Assembly (NCBI GenBank): GCA_023014485.1 | Contig: JAJOZX010002709.1 | Span: 326,501 to 390,500 of the forward strand | Direction of reading: 5' to 3' | Source: Bathynomus jamesi | Lineage: Eukaryota > Arthropoda > Malacostraca > Isopoda > Cirolanidae | DNA: 64,000 nucleotides | In this document: piece after piece, positions 9,304 through 20,048 of the stretch | Layout of the letters: the number at the start of each line of letters is the position of its first letter | How positions within the stretch are numbered: position 1 is the stretch's first letter | Position numbers and translations under genes: made by a program | The notes under the pieces: model-generated | What the model was told of the DNA's origin: nothing | What the model saw: the letters and a program-made list of their open reading frames with translations, nothing else | Database searches by the model: none

Positions 9304-10217
9304 CAAACTAATCTATCATATTTTGCGACTTTTTAACTCTGGTAGGATTCAATTCCATTCCTATAGTGTAAGAGATACTTAAATTCATGTGTGTATTATG
9401 CCATATGATGTGCGTAATAATAATCATTTTTAAATAGTTGGAGCGTTCAAGGTCATCTGTAATAATCTATAGACTACCCCTCAAGCCCACTTTCAACACT
9501 TAGATTCCCCTAAGACACAGGCGTCTTCAAGTAACATGAATGCGTAGAGATCTAAGGTGTTAGATTCCATATATATAATTTATGTGCTAGGTTTAAGAAC
9601 GCTGGCATTGAAGGATGGAAGGAAGGGACAGTAAAAGCGATAATAGGTTTAATGAAGGAAGTGGAATGAGGATGGAGGTAAGCGTTGCTATGTCGAAGGA
9701 AACGAGGTTGGGTGGGGAATTACGAAGGGAGGAGGAAATGCTAAACACATACTCAAATATTTATTTTAATGCCCTAGACCTAGAAAGACAAAGAGCAAAA
9801 TACCTTAAACTAACAATGAATTGACAGAAACAGAAGAGCCTGGTCTTAGACGCACTGATAGGTTTAACGTATGTGGCTAGAGGCCGCCACTCAGAATTAC
9901 CACTACTACCTAAGTCATAATAAGGTTATTTACTATGATAGAGTAGTCATGAGTAGTTATGGAAATAAAATATGATTATACTGTTGATGGCTGACTATAT
10001 TCAGTTGGGATATAAACTATTGTTGACAATCTTTGGATCCTTGGCTTTTAAGACGAATTTTTATGCATATATTCAACAAAATAGGAAATTGGCTGATTAT
10101 TATTACCATTCGAAGGGTTGGTACCCTTCACAACCGAAATCAATTTCAGAAGGGGTGCATGGTATCCTCATTTCCTTTATCGTCCCAGCACGCTTCACAT
10201 AAGTCATTTACACAAAG

Positions 10218-11250
10218 ATGGAAAGGCCGTCTGTGCACCACGAGACGACACAGGCAATGCGGAGAGCAATGGTGACATTGCATGAATATGGTGTGCCAAT
10301 AAGAGAAATATCAAGACGACTAGACGTTCATCGAAGCACTGTGGAACGGTGGATTCATCGGTATGAAGCAGAAAACTCAATCGCTACTTTGCCGAGGTCT
10401 GGACCTCCGCGTTCAACAACTCAAGAGGAAGATGCTGCGATTGTTAATCATGCCAGAGAGCATCCGTTTGTTCCAGCGACGCATATTTACAAACACCTGA
10501 ACCTTCGTTGTAACGCAAATACAGTGAACAACAGACTTCACGAGGCAGGGTATTTTTCTCGCCGTCCAGCTATAAAACCTGCATTGACGATTGAGCATAA
10601 AGAGGCGCGGATGGGATTTGCCTTGCAATACTTGCCGCAGGAGGAAGAATTCTGGAAAAGTTGTGTACTGTGACGAAAAAACATTTTCAACAGATAGTCA
10701 TGGTTCCCTGCATTGTTGGAGGCGGCGCGGAAAACGCTATGAAGAAGGAAATGTTTTCCCGAGCAAACGTAGTGGTCACATCAATCTCGGTGTGTGGGGC
10801 TGGATGTCTGGCTATGGTGTCGGAGAATTGACTCAAGTAGATGGACGCTTTACTGGACAGCAATATTGCCAGATACTGGAAGAGGTGCTGCTACCCAGTG
10901 TTCGTGCGTATCTGGTTCCAGCACCGGAACCATTTTACTTAATGGAAGATAACAGTCCCATTCATAGGAGTAACGTTGTGAGAGCATGGTACGAAGATCA
11001 CCCAGCGATTATTAATCTAATTCTGCCACCACGTTCTCCTGATCTGACTCCGATTGAAAACCTTTAGGCAATAATGATTAACGAATGGGAGTAACGCAAT
11101 GAAAGAACATTTGAAGCACTTTTAGCTCACATGAGGAATAGTTGGGAGAGCTTACGCCGAACACCAAACATTCCCTACAATCTGGCCTCTTCTATGCCGC
11201 AACGATTGCAAGAAATTATTGATGCTGGAGGAAGCTATACGAAATACTGA
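10218..11250 (+). pseudogene. Tc1/IS630-type transposase, broken
   Basis: The first ORF (10218-10673) has a helix-turn-helix region (PIREISRRLDVHRSTVERWI) and a second HTH with a G-P-P-R hinge. A frame change near 10640 leads to the catalytic domain: D in VVYCDEKTF, D in YLMEDNSPIH, E in SPDLTPIENL. By my count 35 residues separate the second D and the E, one more than in classic Tc1 (DD34E). A TAG at about 11066 and another stop near 11093 interrupt the C-terminal region. The family cuts and pastes its own element at TA. It may have moved the surrounding 7.2 kb element or an older one; I could not find separate inverted ends for it. Confidence 0.8.
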
Positions 11251-11813
11251 TGTTAAAGCCATGACGTAAATGTGTATCGAATATATATTTATGTTAATAT
11301 AGAATTTTATTATATTTTTATGTTTGACATCTATAAAAGTATATATTGTGACCATGAAAGAACTTTACTTATCCTTAGTTAGAATCTTTTCTTGCAATGT
11401 CTACGCTCGTGGAGATGATAATATATGCATTGTTGAAACAAACTATGAGAAGGTAATAGTTTCAGGAAAAAATAAAAACGGGCAACATCGAGGTCATCAC
11501 ATGTTTATGGGAATTGTCATATGATATGCTACCAATAAACTCTTATATACTACTATATACAGTATACTATATTACGTAATAATTACGATGAACAAATCAA
11601 ATGCAAATTTCTCTGATTCACGGCCCACCAGTCTTGCTTTAGACTAATGACTTTCATAAGATGGAATAGGTTTAACATAGTTCGTTTAATAGGTTACCAC
11701 TTAAAACAATGGATAAACTATCTATTAGTGAGACGACCGTGACTTCCTCGAAATGCGAGCGCGTGAGAGGTTCACTGAGGAATTTGGTCATTAGATTCTT
11801 CACGTAGGATATA
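11251..11813. other. No gene seen
   Basis: This is AT-rich sequence inside the 7.2 kb element, between the transposase remnant and the next MITE. Short ORFs here have no recognisable motif. Confidence 0.5.
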
Positions 11814-12544
11814 CAGGGTGTCCGAGAATTATCTGTACAACTTTTGGCTGTTATTAAAAGTCAACCATGAAGTGTAGAAATTCCAGTGTTGTCCCATTTT
11901 ACAGAGAATCTCATTAAGTTTTTTCTGATACCAGGTTTTGACAAGTTTTTTTAGAAATTCCAGTCTGTCCGAAAATTATCTGTACAATTTCATCTTTTAA
12001 TAAAATTCTTGATAACACACGTAAAATTCTTAAACAAGATTATTTAGAATCTGTATTTTCAAAAGTTTCTTTTATTAAAGTAACGTTGCTACAAACATTC
12101 GATATGTGCACCATCAGGTGCATACACACAGACATTGATGATTTAAAAGCAAGAATCACAGCTGCTATTGAGCGAACTGATGTGGATATGCTGCAGCGTA
12201 CATGGCAACATTTGGATTATCGATTGGATGTTTTGCGAATCACTGATGGTGCACATATCGAATGTTTGTAACAACGTTACTTTAACAAAAGAAACTTTTG
12301 AAAATACAGATTTTAAATAATCTTGTTTAAGAATTTTACGTGTGTTTTCAAGAATTTTATTAAAAGATGAAATTGTACAGATAATTTTCGGACAAACTGG
12401 AATTTCTAAAAAAACTTGTCAAAACTTGGTATCAGAAAAAACTTAATGAGATTCTCTGTAAAATGGGATAACTGGAATTTCTACACTTCATGGTTGACTT
12501 TTAATAACAGCCAAAAGTTGTACAGATAATTCTCGGACACCCTG
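11814..12544. mobile_element. Tc1/mariner-type MITE with about 245-bp inverted ends
   Basis: The ends read CAGGGTGTCCGAGAATTATC in inverted orientation, and long arms of about 245 bp match with few differences. TA flanks both sides (11812-11813, 12545-12546). The middle keeps a fragment of the parent's transposase (12086-12271). Confidence 0.85.
12086..12271 (+). pseudogene. C-terminal remnant of a Tc1/mariner-related transposase
   Basis: The 61 codons include DDLKARITAAIERTDVDMLQ, W-Q-LDYRLDVLR and GAHIE. This is the familiar C-terminus of a large group of invertebrate mariner/IS630-like transposases. The rest of the protein is absent, so the element is a deletion derivative. Confidence 0.7.
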
Positions 12545-12600
12545 TATATCACAAACAACAATATTGACAACAATTCTCAACAATTACTTAATATCAATAA

Positions 12601-15586
12601 CACTGGGCAACACGTATTTTATTGAATGATATCTGACACTTGATTCTAGGTAATTTGGGTGCGCTGAATACGAATTTCAACTCGGTTTGGCTCAATCAGG
12701 TCCTGATTCTTGTCGACAGCCTATGTGCCATTTTCCAGATTTTTCAAATTAGGACTAAAAAATTAAGTCATGTTTAAATTTTTTTTTCAAGTTTCATGAA
12801 TACAAGCAGTTCAAACTACAGTAAAATTACATTATAACGATAGAAATGACTTAAAATAAAAAACAAACAGATATGAAGCTTTCACTGTGGCAAAAATTTT
12901 CTTTTGTAAGACTTTCTAGCGTATTTGCTTGTTGATGGCAGGTCTCTTTTCAAGCACCAGCAGTAATCAGCCATCATGTGGGAATCCCAGCGGCCTTGGT
13001 ACCGTTCCTCCATAATTTTGATATCTTGGTGGAATCTCTCCCCTTGTTCGTCACTTACATCACCTAAATTACTTGGAAATTGGTCAAGATGGCTATTCAA
13101 AAAATGCATTTTTATGCTCATATTGCAACCTAACTCTTTGTAGTCCCTTAAAAGTTATTTTACGATTTCTTCGTAGTTATCTGCCCTATAATTGCCTAAA
13201 AAGTTTTCTATCAAGTCCACGAATGAGAACCAGCCATTTTTTTCGCGTTCATTCATGACATTAGGAAAATTGCTGTCTTTAATCATTGTTCTTATTTGTG
13301 GACCGTCGAAATTCCCGCCTTGATTTTTTCATAACTTAAACTTGGAAATTTTGAAGTTATGTATTTGAAACACTCGCCGTTCGTATCTAAAGCTTTTACA
13401 TATTGTTTAATGAGGCCTAGTTTTATATGCAGAGGAGGAAATATGATTTTATCTCTGCTCACTAAAGGTGGATTAATTACGTTTTTTTCTCCGACAGTAA
13501 GTGATGTTCGTGCTGGCCAGATTTGTTTGAAATAATGTTCTTCCTTGGCTCTGCTGTCCCATAAGCAAAGGAAGCAGGGATATTTAGTATACCCTCCTTG
13601 TTGTCCTAGCAGAAATTAACCATTTTTAAGTCAACATATGATCCACTCGTGCTCCCTATATTTGATAAGATTTAAACCTTTTCTATATGTTCATACTTTT
13701 CTTTAATTTTGTTGAGTGCCCAATCGGTATCGAGCCGTATAGATTGCCATTATGCAACAACACACACTTAAGACTTCTTTTCGAACTGTCTAAAAACAAG
13801 CGCCAATCATTTGCATCGTAAGACTCAACCCCCATCTTCTTTAACAAACCAACTATGTCGCAGCAATATACTAAACTATCCTCTGTTCTAAAATATTTAA
13901 CAAGTTCTTCTTCTCTTTTTCTGTAAAATGAAATGTATGTGTTTGAAGTAAGCAAGTTTTTCTCTTTAAGTCTTGAAGCTAAAATTTCCGCAGCCTTTTT
14001 TGGCAAATTTAGATCCCTTACAAGATCATTCAACTCGGCCTGGTTAAACTTTTGCGGATCGTTTTGACTTTCAAATACGCTGGGGTCAAAATCGGTGTCT
14101 GACTCCTCAAAGTGCATAACAATATTTTCAGGAACATCTTCAACTAATTCTTGAGTTGGCAGACCCTTAAATTTTGGAATGGGGATCTCATTTGAATGTA
14201 GCACAGTCGTATCGCGGTGTCGAAATTTGGGTACTCGATACAATGTTTATTTTTCTTAGTGAAGCCCGAAGTCTTGACAAAGCAAAGGTAGCAATCGGTC
14301 TCGTAGTTAGTAGGCTCTCGCCACACCTGATATGGAAAAAAAATTGTAAAGCGTTAACAAAAGCGACGAGAGACTTGTTTTTATGAATTTTATCAAAAGT
14401 TATCACCCAAACATTTAACATTTCTATGTGTTTCAACCTTATGCAATATTTGAGATTCTTATAAACATTTTCTGTAAATTTTTGTTTATGTACCTAAGTT
14501 ACAATTACATTTAGGTAAGTTACAGTATACTAGTGATTAAATTACGTAGTTTTATGAAATCATAAACTTACCATCGGAACTCCAAAAGGTATTTTTGAAT
14601 CCGAACCCTTCGTCCAATGTCGCAGTCTTTCAATGCATATAGTGCAGGCTTTATGTGGAGCCCACGATTTATCTTGGTCCCCCAGTTTTATGCCAAAATA
14701 AGCTAAGTAAGCTCTTTTACGAAGTCAGTTATATTTGCTCGTTGATGTGGAAGTGTAAAATTTCCACATTATAACAGAAGGAATCAGGTTGTTTTTGCAT
14801 TTGAACTTTCTAGTGCTTGATGACATATTGCTTGATTGTTCTGCCAATTTGTAAAGGTATTTAAAGCCCTTAATTCATATAAATTTAAGAAAATCTGAAA
14901 TATAAACACAAAAATTAGTTTAAATAGGTACTTATTATGAAATAGGTACTTACAATCTATGAAATTAAACTAGAAACACGGATGAGTAGGTACAATATAA
15001 ATTACGTCTAATTAAATCAACTATATTAAATCACGATGACAAAATTACTCACTAAATCATATGCCAATTCAAAATTATGTTTATGCCCAAACTTAATTAA
15101 CTAACTCAACTGACTGGCTGACTGACTGACTGATTGAATTGACTGATTAACTCTGGAAACGAGTCGCTTTTATATATTTTAGTTGTCCCTCTAGAATACT
15201 CTACAGAGAACAGGAACGCTCGAGAAAATTTTAGAATTCTATGATATTTTTAGCTTAATTTACTAATATTAAAATGGGTTAAAAATGACAAAATTAAAAT
15301 ATTTTTAGGGTGTTACATATAAAAATATACATAACAACAATACCATAACAATAGGTACAAATACCTAGATAAAAACCTAGTTGCATAATGTGTAACTGCA
15401 AAAAGACAGCGAGTATTGAGAAAAAAACCTTTTTATGAATACGACGAAAGAGGAGGGGTGTTGAGCAAAATCAGGACCTGATAGAGCAAAACCGAGTAAA
15501 ACTTCGTGCTCAGCGCACCCAAATTACCTAGAACTAACTGTCAAATCTAATTCAATAGACAAAAAGTTGAAATTTGTTCCCCAGTG
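12601..15586 (-). mobile_element. 3 kb DNA transposon with TAA target duplications and an uncharacterised gene
   Basis: The ends start CACTGGG and are imperfect inverted copies for roughly 120-135 bp, with a highly conserved core CTAGGTAATTTGGGTGCGCT on both sides. TAA flanks directly (12598-12600, 15587-15589). The interior carries one leftward gene (about 14745-12880). TAA duplications occur in PIF/Harbinger, but the encoded protein does not look like a Harbinger transposase. Confidence 0.75.
12880..14745 (-). pseudogene. Uncharacterised transposon-borne protein, spliced, damaged
   Basis: A first coding piece (about 14745-14573) reads YFGIKLGDQDKSWAPHKAC and a C-x2-C pair, then ends before an intron. 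The second (about 14340-13683) has REPTNYETDCYLCF, a Cys-containing motif, then an acidic region and a folded segment ending WRLFLDSSKRSLKCVLLHNG. Further pieces at about 13520-13330 (PPLHIKLGLIKQYVKAL) and 13250-12880 (SDEQGERFHQDI, then ADYCWCLKRD) complete the family pattern. Related proteins are scattered in many invertebrate genomes, unnamed. Acidic and His residues in the FLDSS, PPLHI and GERFHQ motifs might form an RNase H-like active site, so it may be the transposase; this is inference. A few frame breaks are present. Confidence 0.6.
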
Positions 15587-15974
15587 TAATTGCATTTGAG
15601 CAAATAATTTAGACATGCGTCAAAATAACTTAGATATCATGCCATGATTTGGGATATTTGCCGAATTAGTCGTTCTCTATAGTCTACAGTATATATTGAG
15701 ACGGTATAATGTAATGCCCAGCTAATATTATGATGACTAGGATTGCTCCATAACCATCCCAACATCCCGAAACTTGCTCCATTCTGCTTCTTATCATTTG
15801 TATTTTAAACACTAAAATGTAGCAGAAGTGACGTAATAATGGACGTCTTTGATTGTGTTAGAGCATTATGCGCACCAATCCGAACACCTCCGCTGCCATA
15901 AGGACCGCCCATTTTATACCTAACAGACTAGCTTCGGACGAGACAGAAGCGTGAGACTTCTTGTAAGCACTGTA

Positions 15975-17776
15975 CATAGGTTGTTTCAAATGCGATCCGT
16001 TGCAAGTCGCAACCACCATCGCCTCATTATGTTTTACGGTGTTCAAGAATAACTTCATGCCTAAAAACACCTTAGCCATTATTCACAGAAACAATCCCCG
16101 CAGTTATGGGCACAAGGCTATTTACTGGCTTTTACACCTACAACAGCAGACAGGCGTATACATAAAGCATGCCCGCAATACGGGTGAAGTACCCATTAAG
16201 GTTAATGGTCGTGTTTTTTGGGTTGATGGTCTAAGTGAAAACCGTGTCACTGGTGAGAAGACTGTGTACTCCTTTAACGGTTGCTGGTGGCACGGATGCC
16301 CCCGTCCTGAGTGTGAAATCGCAGGATATATCCACGGTAGATCTCCTGCCGACTGTCTTGCGGGAACCCGCACCCGCGATCAACTTATAGGATCTCAGTT
16401 CACTCACAGAGTCTTGTGGGAGCATGAGTATGATGCACGGATGGAGAGAGACGGACAGTACCGTGAAGAAATAAACACGATCAAGCGTTCAATGGTGCTG
16501 GATCATCTCAAATGCGGTGATAGCTTGTTCGGAGGGCGTACAAATCCCTTCAAGCTGTACTTTACGCCTACGGAGGGTGTGAAACTCCATTACTACGACT
16601 TCTGTTCTTTATACCCCTATGTGATGAAGAACAATCCGTACCCCGTAGGTGCGCCTGAGAAACTGGTGGGGCCTGACATACCCTCCATCGACGAGTTCTC
16701 AAGAAATTTGAACGGGTACTATTTCGGCCTTTCTTTCGTAGACGTACTTCCCCCTCGCGATTTATGGATGCCGATCTTACCCACCGTTATCGATCACAAG
16801 CTCATGTTTCCCTTGTGCGTGAAGTGCGCAGAAGAGAACGATGGTGATTGTGACCATACAACCCACCAGCGTAAGATTAGAGGTGTATATACAAGTCCAG
16901 AGCTGAATCTAGCTGTTCGCCATGGGCACAGCATATTGAAGATACATGAGGTGTGGAGGTTTCAGAAGCTACCCAACCTTTTCACACCATATAGAAACGC
17001 TTTTTTGAAAGATAAGGTCAAAGCATCAGGGTATCCACGAGGAGTTGATACCGAAGATGAAAAGTTGGCCTATATTCAACGTTACCGTGACCGTGAAGGT
17101 ATACATCTTGACCGATCCCAAATTGTAAAGAACCCTGGCAAGCGCTTTAGTGCAAAGTTGTGTCTAAACAGTCTTTGGGGAAAATTTTCACAGAATACCG
17201 GCAAAGGGAACGTTCATTTGCCACAAAGTTATAGTGAAGTCTGGGATTATGCCAATGCTCCCGATAAAGAGGTCATGGAGATCATGTATGTAGGTAATAC
17301 TTGCATAATAAAGTACAACAATACCGAATTGGCCACAGATACCTCACGGGTTACAAACATAACTGTCGCCAGCTTCACAACGGCCTACGCACGCATCAAA
17401 CTTTGGGGCTTATTGCATTCTCTTGGGAGGAGGGTATTGTACCGCATACGCCGACTCTTTTGTCTCAACATGACCAAAATCTTATGAAGTACGGGTGAGG
17501 GTGGGGGAGGATATGAAATATATCGTGAAGGCAAAGGGTATCACGTTCAACCATGTGAATCGGCGGGTCGTTAACTTTGAATCGTTGAAGGATCTGGATG
17601 ATGATGAGGGCGATCGGCCGCCCCAACTAACTGTAGGCACCCATAATTTTCGGGCGCAGAAGCTGGGGTGTGTGAAGGAACTTAGGGGTACAAAGGTGTG
17701 CCATAACACCTATAGGAAACGTTACCAGTTACCTGGTACCTATGATACCGTACCCTTTGGTTACCATAATCTTTGA
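15975..17776 (+). pseudogene. Protein-primed DNA polymerase B, palm/fingers part
   Basis: This continues the polymerase gene after the transposon. A 495-codon ORF (16000-17487) carries the palm: motif A DFCSLYPYV (about 16600), followed by NPYPVG, and motif B KLCLNSLWGKF (about 17155-17190). The region between holds the protein-primed-type insertions. Near 17440 the frame shifts, and where the catalytic YxDTDS (motif C) should be, only Y-A-D-S-F-V is readable, so one catalytic Asp is gone. A third open piece (17495-17776) has KGITFNHVNRRVVNFESL and ends YDTVPFGYHNL, the usual C-terminus. The protein replicates the linear element from a terminal protein; this copy is inactive. Confidence 0.88.
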
Positions 17777-18056
17777 TGTGTCTATTGCTAACTTATTTAT
17801 TACACGTATTTGTAAATATATATATATATATATACACCTTGAATATTTCGTTTATTAAATAAATCGTGTTTCAATTAGCCTTTCAATTTCTCCTTTGTGT
17901 GTGTGTGTGCGTACACAGAAGAAAGTTCTAAGCTCCGCCCGCTGTAAGACCAGCAACGCGAGTCATGCTACTACCTGGGCTTCCCTGCGTGCTCAGTTGA
18001 TTGCAGTAAGCCCTGGACATCAGACGTGTATTCTCCCGCGTAGACAGAAAATAGTA
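17777..18056 (+). promoter_or_regulatory. Spacer with possible polymerase poly(A) signal and promoter of the next ORF
   Basis: An AATAAA lies at 17858-17863, about 85 bases after the polymerase stop. A short (TA)n tract (17817-17834) and a (GT)n tract (17897-17910) precede a GC-richer leader before the ATG at 18057. No certain TATA box is seen. Confidence 0.35.
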
Positions 18057-18647
18057 ATGGCTACCTTTAATATTGCTTGTTCAACGCTAATGAAATGGTA
18101 TTCTGCAAAGTGTCAAGATGTGGTGAATACTGAAAAACTCCCTATTCCACTCTCCTTTGATGCTTTTAAGGCTACATTGAATCATGCGAAGGAGCAAGAT
18201 GTACAAATACTCTATGGCTATTCTGGTGAGAGCATTGTAGGATTTCGTGGGACAAGTGATGTATTGAATTATGTTGTAGGACTAAACTTTATAAAAGCTT
18301 ACATATACCGTGAAGTAAAAGAAACAACACGTGCAGAAGAGAAACAACGGTTATGGATAGTGAGTCTTGTTGATGAGTGGTTTGACAAGCGCTATTATGT
18401 AATGTTGCATCATACTGAGTACTCGTACCCTGCAACTGAAAATGCAAATCTCGTCATCATGGAGAATCTTAAGTATTTTTACCACTATACTAATATATAT
18501 CATGACGAAGTTTGTAGTGAGGTTGTGGCTAATGCCCTGTGTGAGTTTTTAACAGACTCTAGAGACGAGTGTCGCATGTTAAACAAAAATGAAAAATATG
18601 GGCATATGTTCCTCTCAAATAGTGCACCGGAATGTGGAGATGTTTAG
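18057..18647 (+). CDS. Polinton right-arm protein, unrecognised
   Basis: This is an open frame of about 197 codons from the ATG at 18057. The frame is open farther upstream to 17895, but that leader is low-complexity and the A at -3 favours 18057. I recognise no family. The protein is mixed alpha/beta in appearance, with aromatic-rich stretches (NLKYFYHYTNIYHDEVC), a WIVSLVDEWFDKRYYVM segment and no evident membrane helix or zinc site. It lies directly after the polymerase in the same direction, in the accessory arm where Polintons and adintoviruses carry lineage-specific genes. It is intact although the replication genes are not. Confidence 0.5.
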   Translation: MATFNIACSTLMKWYSAKCQDVVNTEKLPIPLSFDAFKATLNHAKEQDVQILYGYSGESIVGFRGTSDVLNYVVGLNFIKAYIYREVKETTRAEEKQRLWIVSLVDEWFDKRYYVMLHHTEYSYPATENANLVIMENLKYFYHYTNIYHDEVCSEVVANALCEFLTDSRDECRMLNKNEKYGHMFLSNSAPECGDV

Positions 18648-18979
18648 TTTGTGGAAATGAACGTGTGGTGAGTGGTAAAACATTAAAACCGTTATAAAAT
18701 GTGTTTAGTTCGTGAAAATTACCCTGAAGGAAAATGCCTGGTGCGTATTCGGGGGAGTGGGAGTGATAAAACATTAAAACCGGTATTACTTCCTGTATCG
18801 GAAAATTTCTCAAAACACAAGCCCAATATAATGGGATACAACGATTCAAGTTGGATCAGCGCCGTACACGTTTCATTAGATTATGGTGTGACTCACTCCT
18901 CCCGTCGAACCGTCGCGTTGCATGTGCCTCATAGTTATCTCAGAGCTTGAGCCGAGTGGACGTGCGCTCCTCGAATACG
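18648..18979 (+). other. Right-arm spacer with a short duplicated segment
   Basis: A stretch including TAAAACATTAAAACCG occurs twice (about 18676-18691 and 18767-18782), and GTTTAGTT-GTG-AAA is also repeated nearby, suggesting a tandem duplication of about 90 bp. An 83-codon ORF starts at 18699 but shows no motif. I cannot tell whether it is a gene. Confidence 0.35.
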
Positions 18980-19258
18980 ATGGAACTTCCTTTGAGCAGC
19001 ATTCTCAACGCCGTGTACGATGTGTCCGTGACGAAGTCGTTGCGCGTGTTCAGGCGTAAATCCGGTGTCGTTAACTATGTACTGGAAACGGATTGTAGAC
19101 AAACAAACAAACGGAATGTTGTTTATTTAAGTGTCAAGGAGATGAATAAAATCTTCGTGATAGTTGAGAAGTGGAGTGAAGATCGTTATAAAATTCCAAC
19201 AGGTGTAAGTACAAGAAGAGAGCAGATTAGTGGCACCCCCTATGTACGTTGTGTATAA
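18980..19258 (+). CDS. Polinton right-arm protein, unrecognised
   Basis: About 92 codons from an ATG (MELPLSSIL) at 18980; an upstream ATG at 18947 is also in frame. The predicted protein alternates basic and hydrophobic residues (SLRVFRRKSGVVNYVLETDC, VVYLSVKEMNKIFVIVEKW) and looks like a small beta-rich domain. No family recognised. A TATA-like GTATAAATA lies at its 3' end (19252-19260), which may serve the next ORF. Confidence 0.4.
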   Translation: MELPLSSILNAVYDVSVTKSLRVFRRKSGVVNYVLETDCRQTNKRNVVYLSVKEMNKIFVIVEKWSEDRYKIPTGVSTRREQISGTPYVRCV

Positions 19259-19509
19259 ATAACGATCGGCCATGCATTGATATATGGTTGCTGTGGAAGA
19301 ATGCTTCTGATAATAACGCTCTTGTCCCTACGCGAAACCGTTTCATCCTCGACAGAATGTTTGAAATCGTCGGATTCCGCAAGCTGAAGCCTATATTACA
19401 CGCGCGTGTTATGGATATGCTTTATTTTGATACGGTTCTTGAATACGCATACACCGCTCTGCTCGATGGTTTACCGAGTGTAGGGTTGAACAAGGTGAGA
19501 ATGGTCTAG
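19249..19509 (+). CDS. Polinton right-arm protein, unrecognised
   Basis: About 86 codons, overlapping the end of the preceding ORF. The sequence has DIWLLWKNASDNN and LDRMFEIVGFRKLKPILHAR, then a Tyr/Leu-rich end. No ATG close to the overlap looks better than another. It may be a fragment of a longer gene that continues in another frame at about 19563-19691. Confidence 0.35.
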   Translation: MCINNDRPCIDIWLLWKNASDNNALVPTRNRFILDRMFEIVGFRKLKPILHARVMDMLYFDTVLEYAYTALLDGLPSVGLNKVRMV

Positions 19510-19751
19510 AGCTGGACGTTTATTTAAAAGTTTAGACTCTTTTGAAATATCATGAACTTTAGTACAAAGCACTTGATCGGTACAGGGCTGAGCTTACCTA
19601 CACCGTTCACCCTGAAGAACTATTTCTTTATATAACGAGCAGCTGTCGTGACGACTTAGAAGATTATTTCAACTGTAGCTATGCAGTGTGAAGAAGAGTT
19701 CACGATTGAGTTCACGATTGAAAGCTCGGGTCGGTAGAAATAAACCCTCGA
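19510..19751 (+). other. Right-arm interval with an open fragment and a small tandem repeat
   Basis: A frame open from about 19563 to 19691, lacking an ATG, encodes AELTYTVHPEELFLYITSSC, which looks like true coding sequence. It may belong to the preceding ORF after a frameshift. A 12-bp unit TTCACGATTGAG is duplicated at about 19698-19721. Confidence 0.35.
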
Positions 19752-20048
19752 TTGGAAAGGCGTGTTTATAAACTTGTATTTGACGTTGTGGCTAACGATG
19801 AACTCTTTGTGCGTGCTTTTGATTGTATTCTAGACGTACTTAAAGATAACTTGCCAATCGGTTGTAAAGTGGGAACAAAAATAGTACTGAACGATATGAA
19901 GGCCCTTCATATCGAGTACAAGTTTCCATATACCTTAAGCGGTGAAATATTATTAAACCGCGAATACTGCGTAATGCAGAGCAATAATGATGTAATTGTA
20001 TACTCGATTAAGTGTGAGTTTAGTGTTTTGCGCCGTAAAACAAAGTGA
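19752..20048 (+). CDS. Polinton right-arm protein, unrecognised
   Basis: About 98 codons. The start at 19752 is a TTG or an in-frame upstream codon, so the true 5' end is uncertain. Predicted sequence includes VYKLVFDVVANDELFVRAFD, a GCKVGTKIVLNDMKALHIEY segment and a basic end (VLRRKTK). No family recognised. It is the last ORF of the element before AT-rich tandem repeats. Confidence 0.4.
   Translation: MERRVYKLVFDVVANDELFVRAFDCILDVLKDNLPIGCKVGTKIVLNDMKALHIEYKFPYTLSGEILLNREYCVMQSNNDVIVYSIKCEFSVLRRKTK

Larger units (their letters stand above)
8760..15972. mobile_element. 7.2 kb Tc1-like transposon inserted in the polymerase gene
   Basis: Ends of about 140 bp (8760-8900 and 15835-15972) are inverted copies starting CAGTGCTTACAAGAAGTC, like Tc1 ends (CAGTGC). 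The dinucleotide TA flanks both ends (8758-8759 and 15973-15974). Removing the element with one TA keeps the polymerase frame open across the site, which confirms the boundaries. The interior contains a Tc1-type transposase pseudogene and two later insertions (11814-12544 and 12601-15586). Without those it would be about 3.5 kb, long for Tc1, so more nested material is likely. Confidence 0.88.

Noticed and set aside
9027..9311. 94- and 79-codon ORFs rich in Ser/Leu or Arg/Glu
   Set aside because: Translations of the CT microsatellite.
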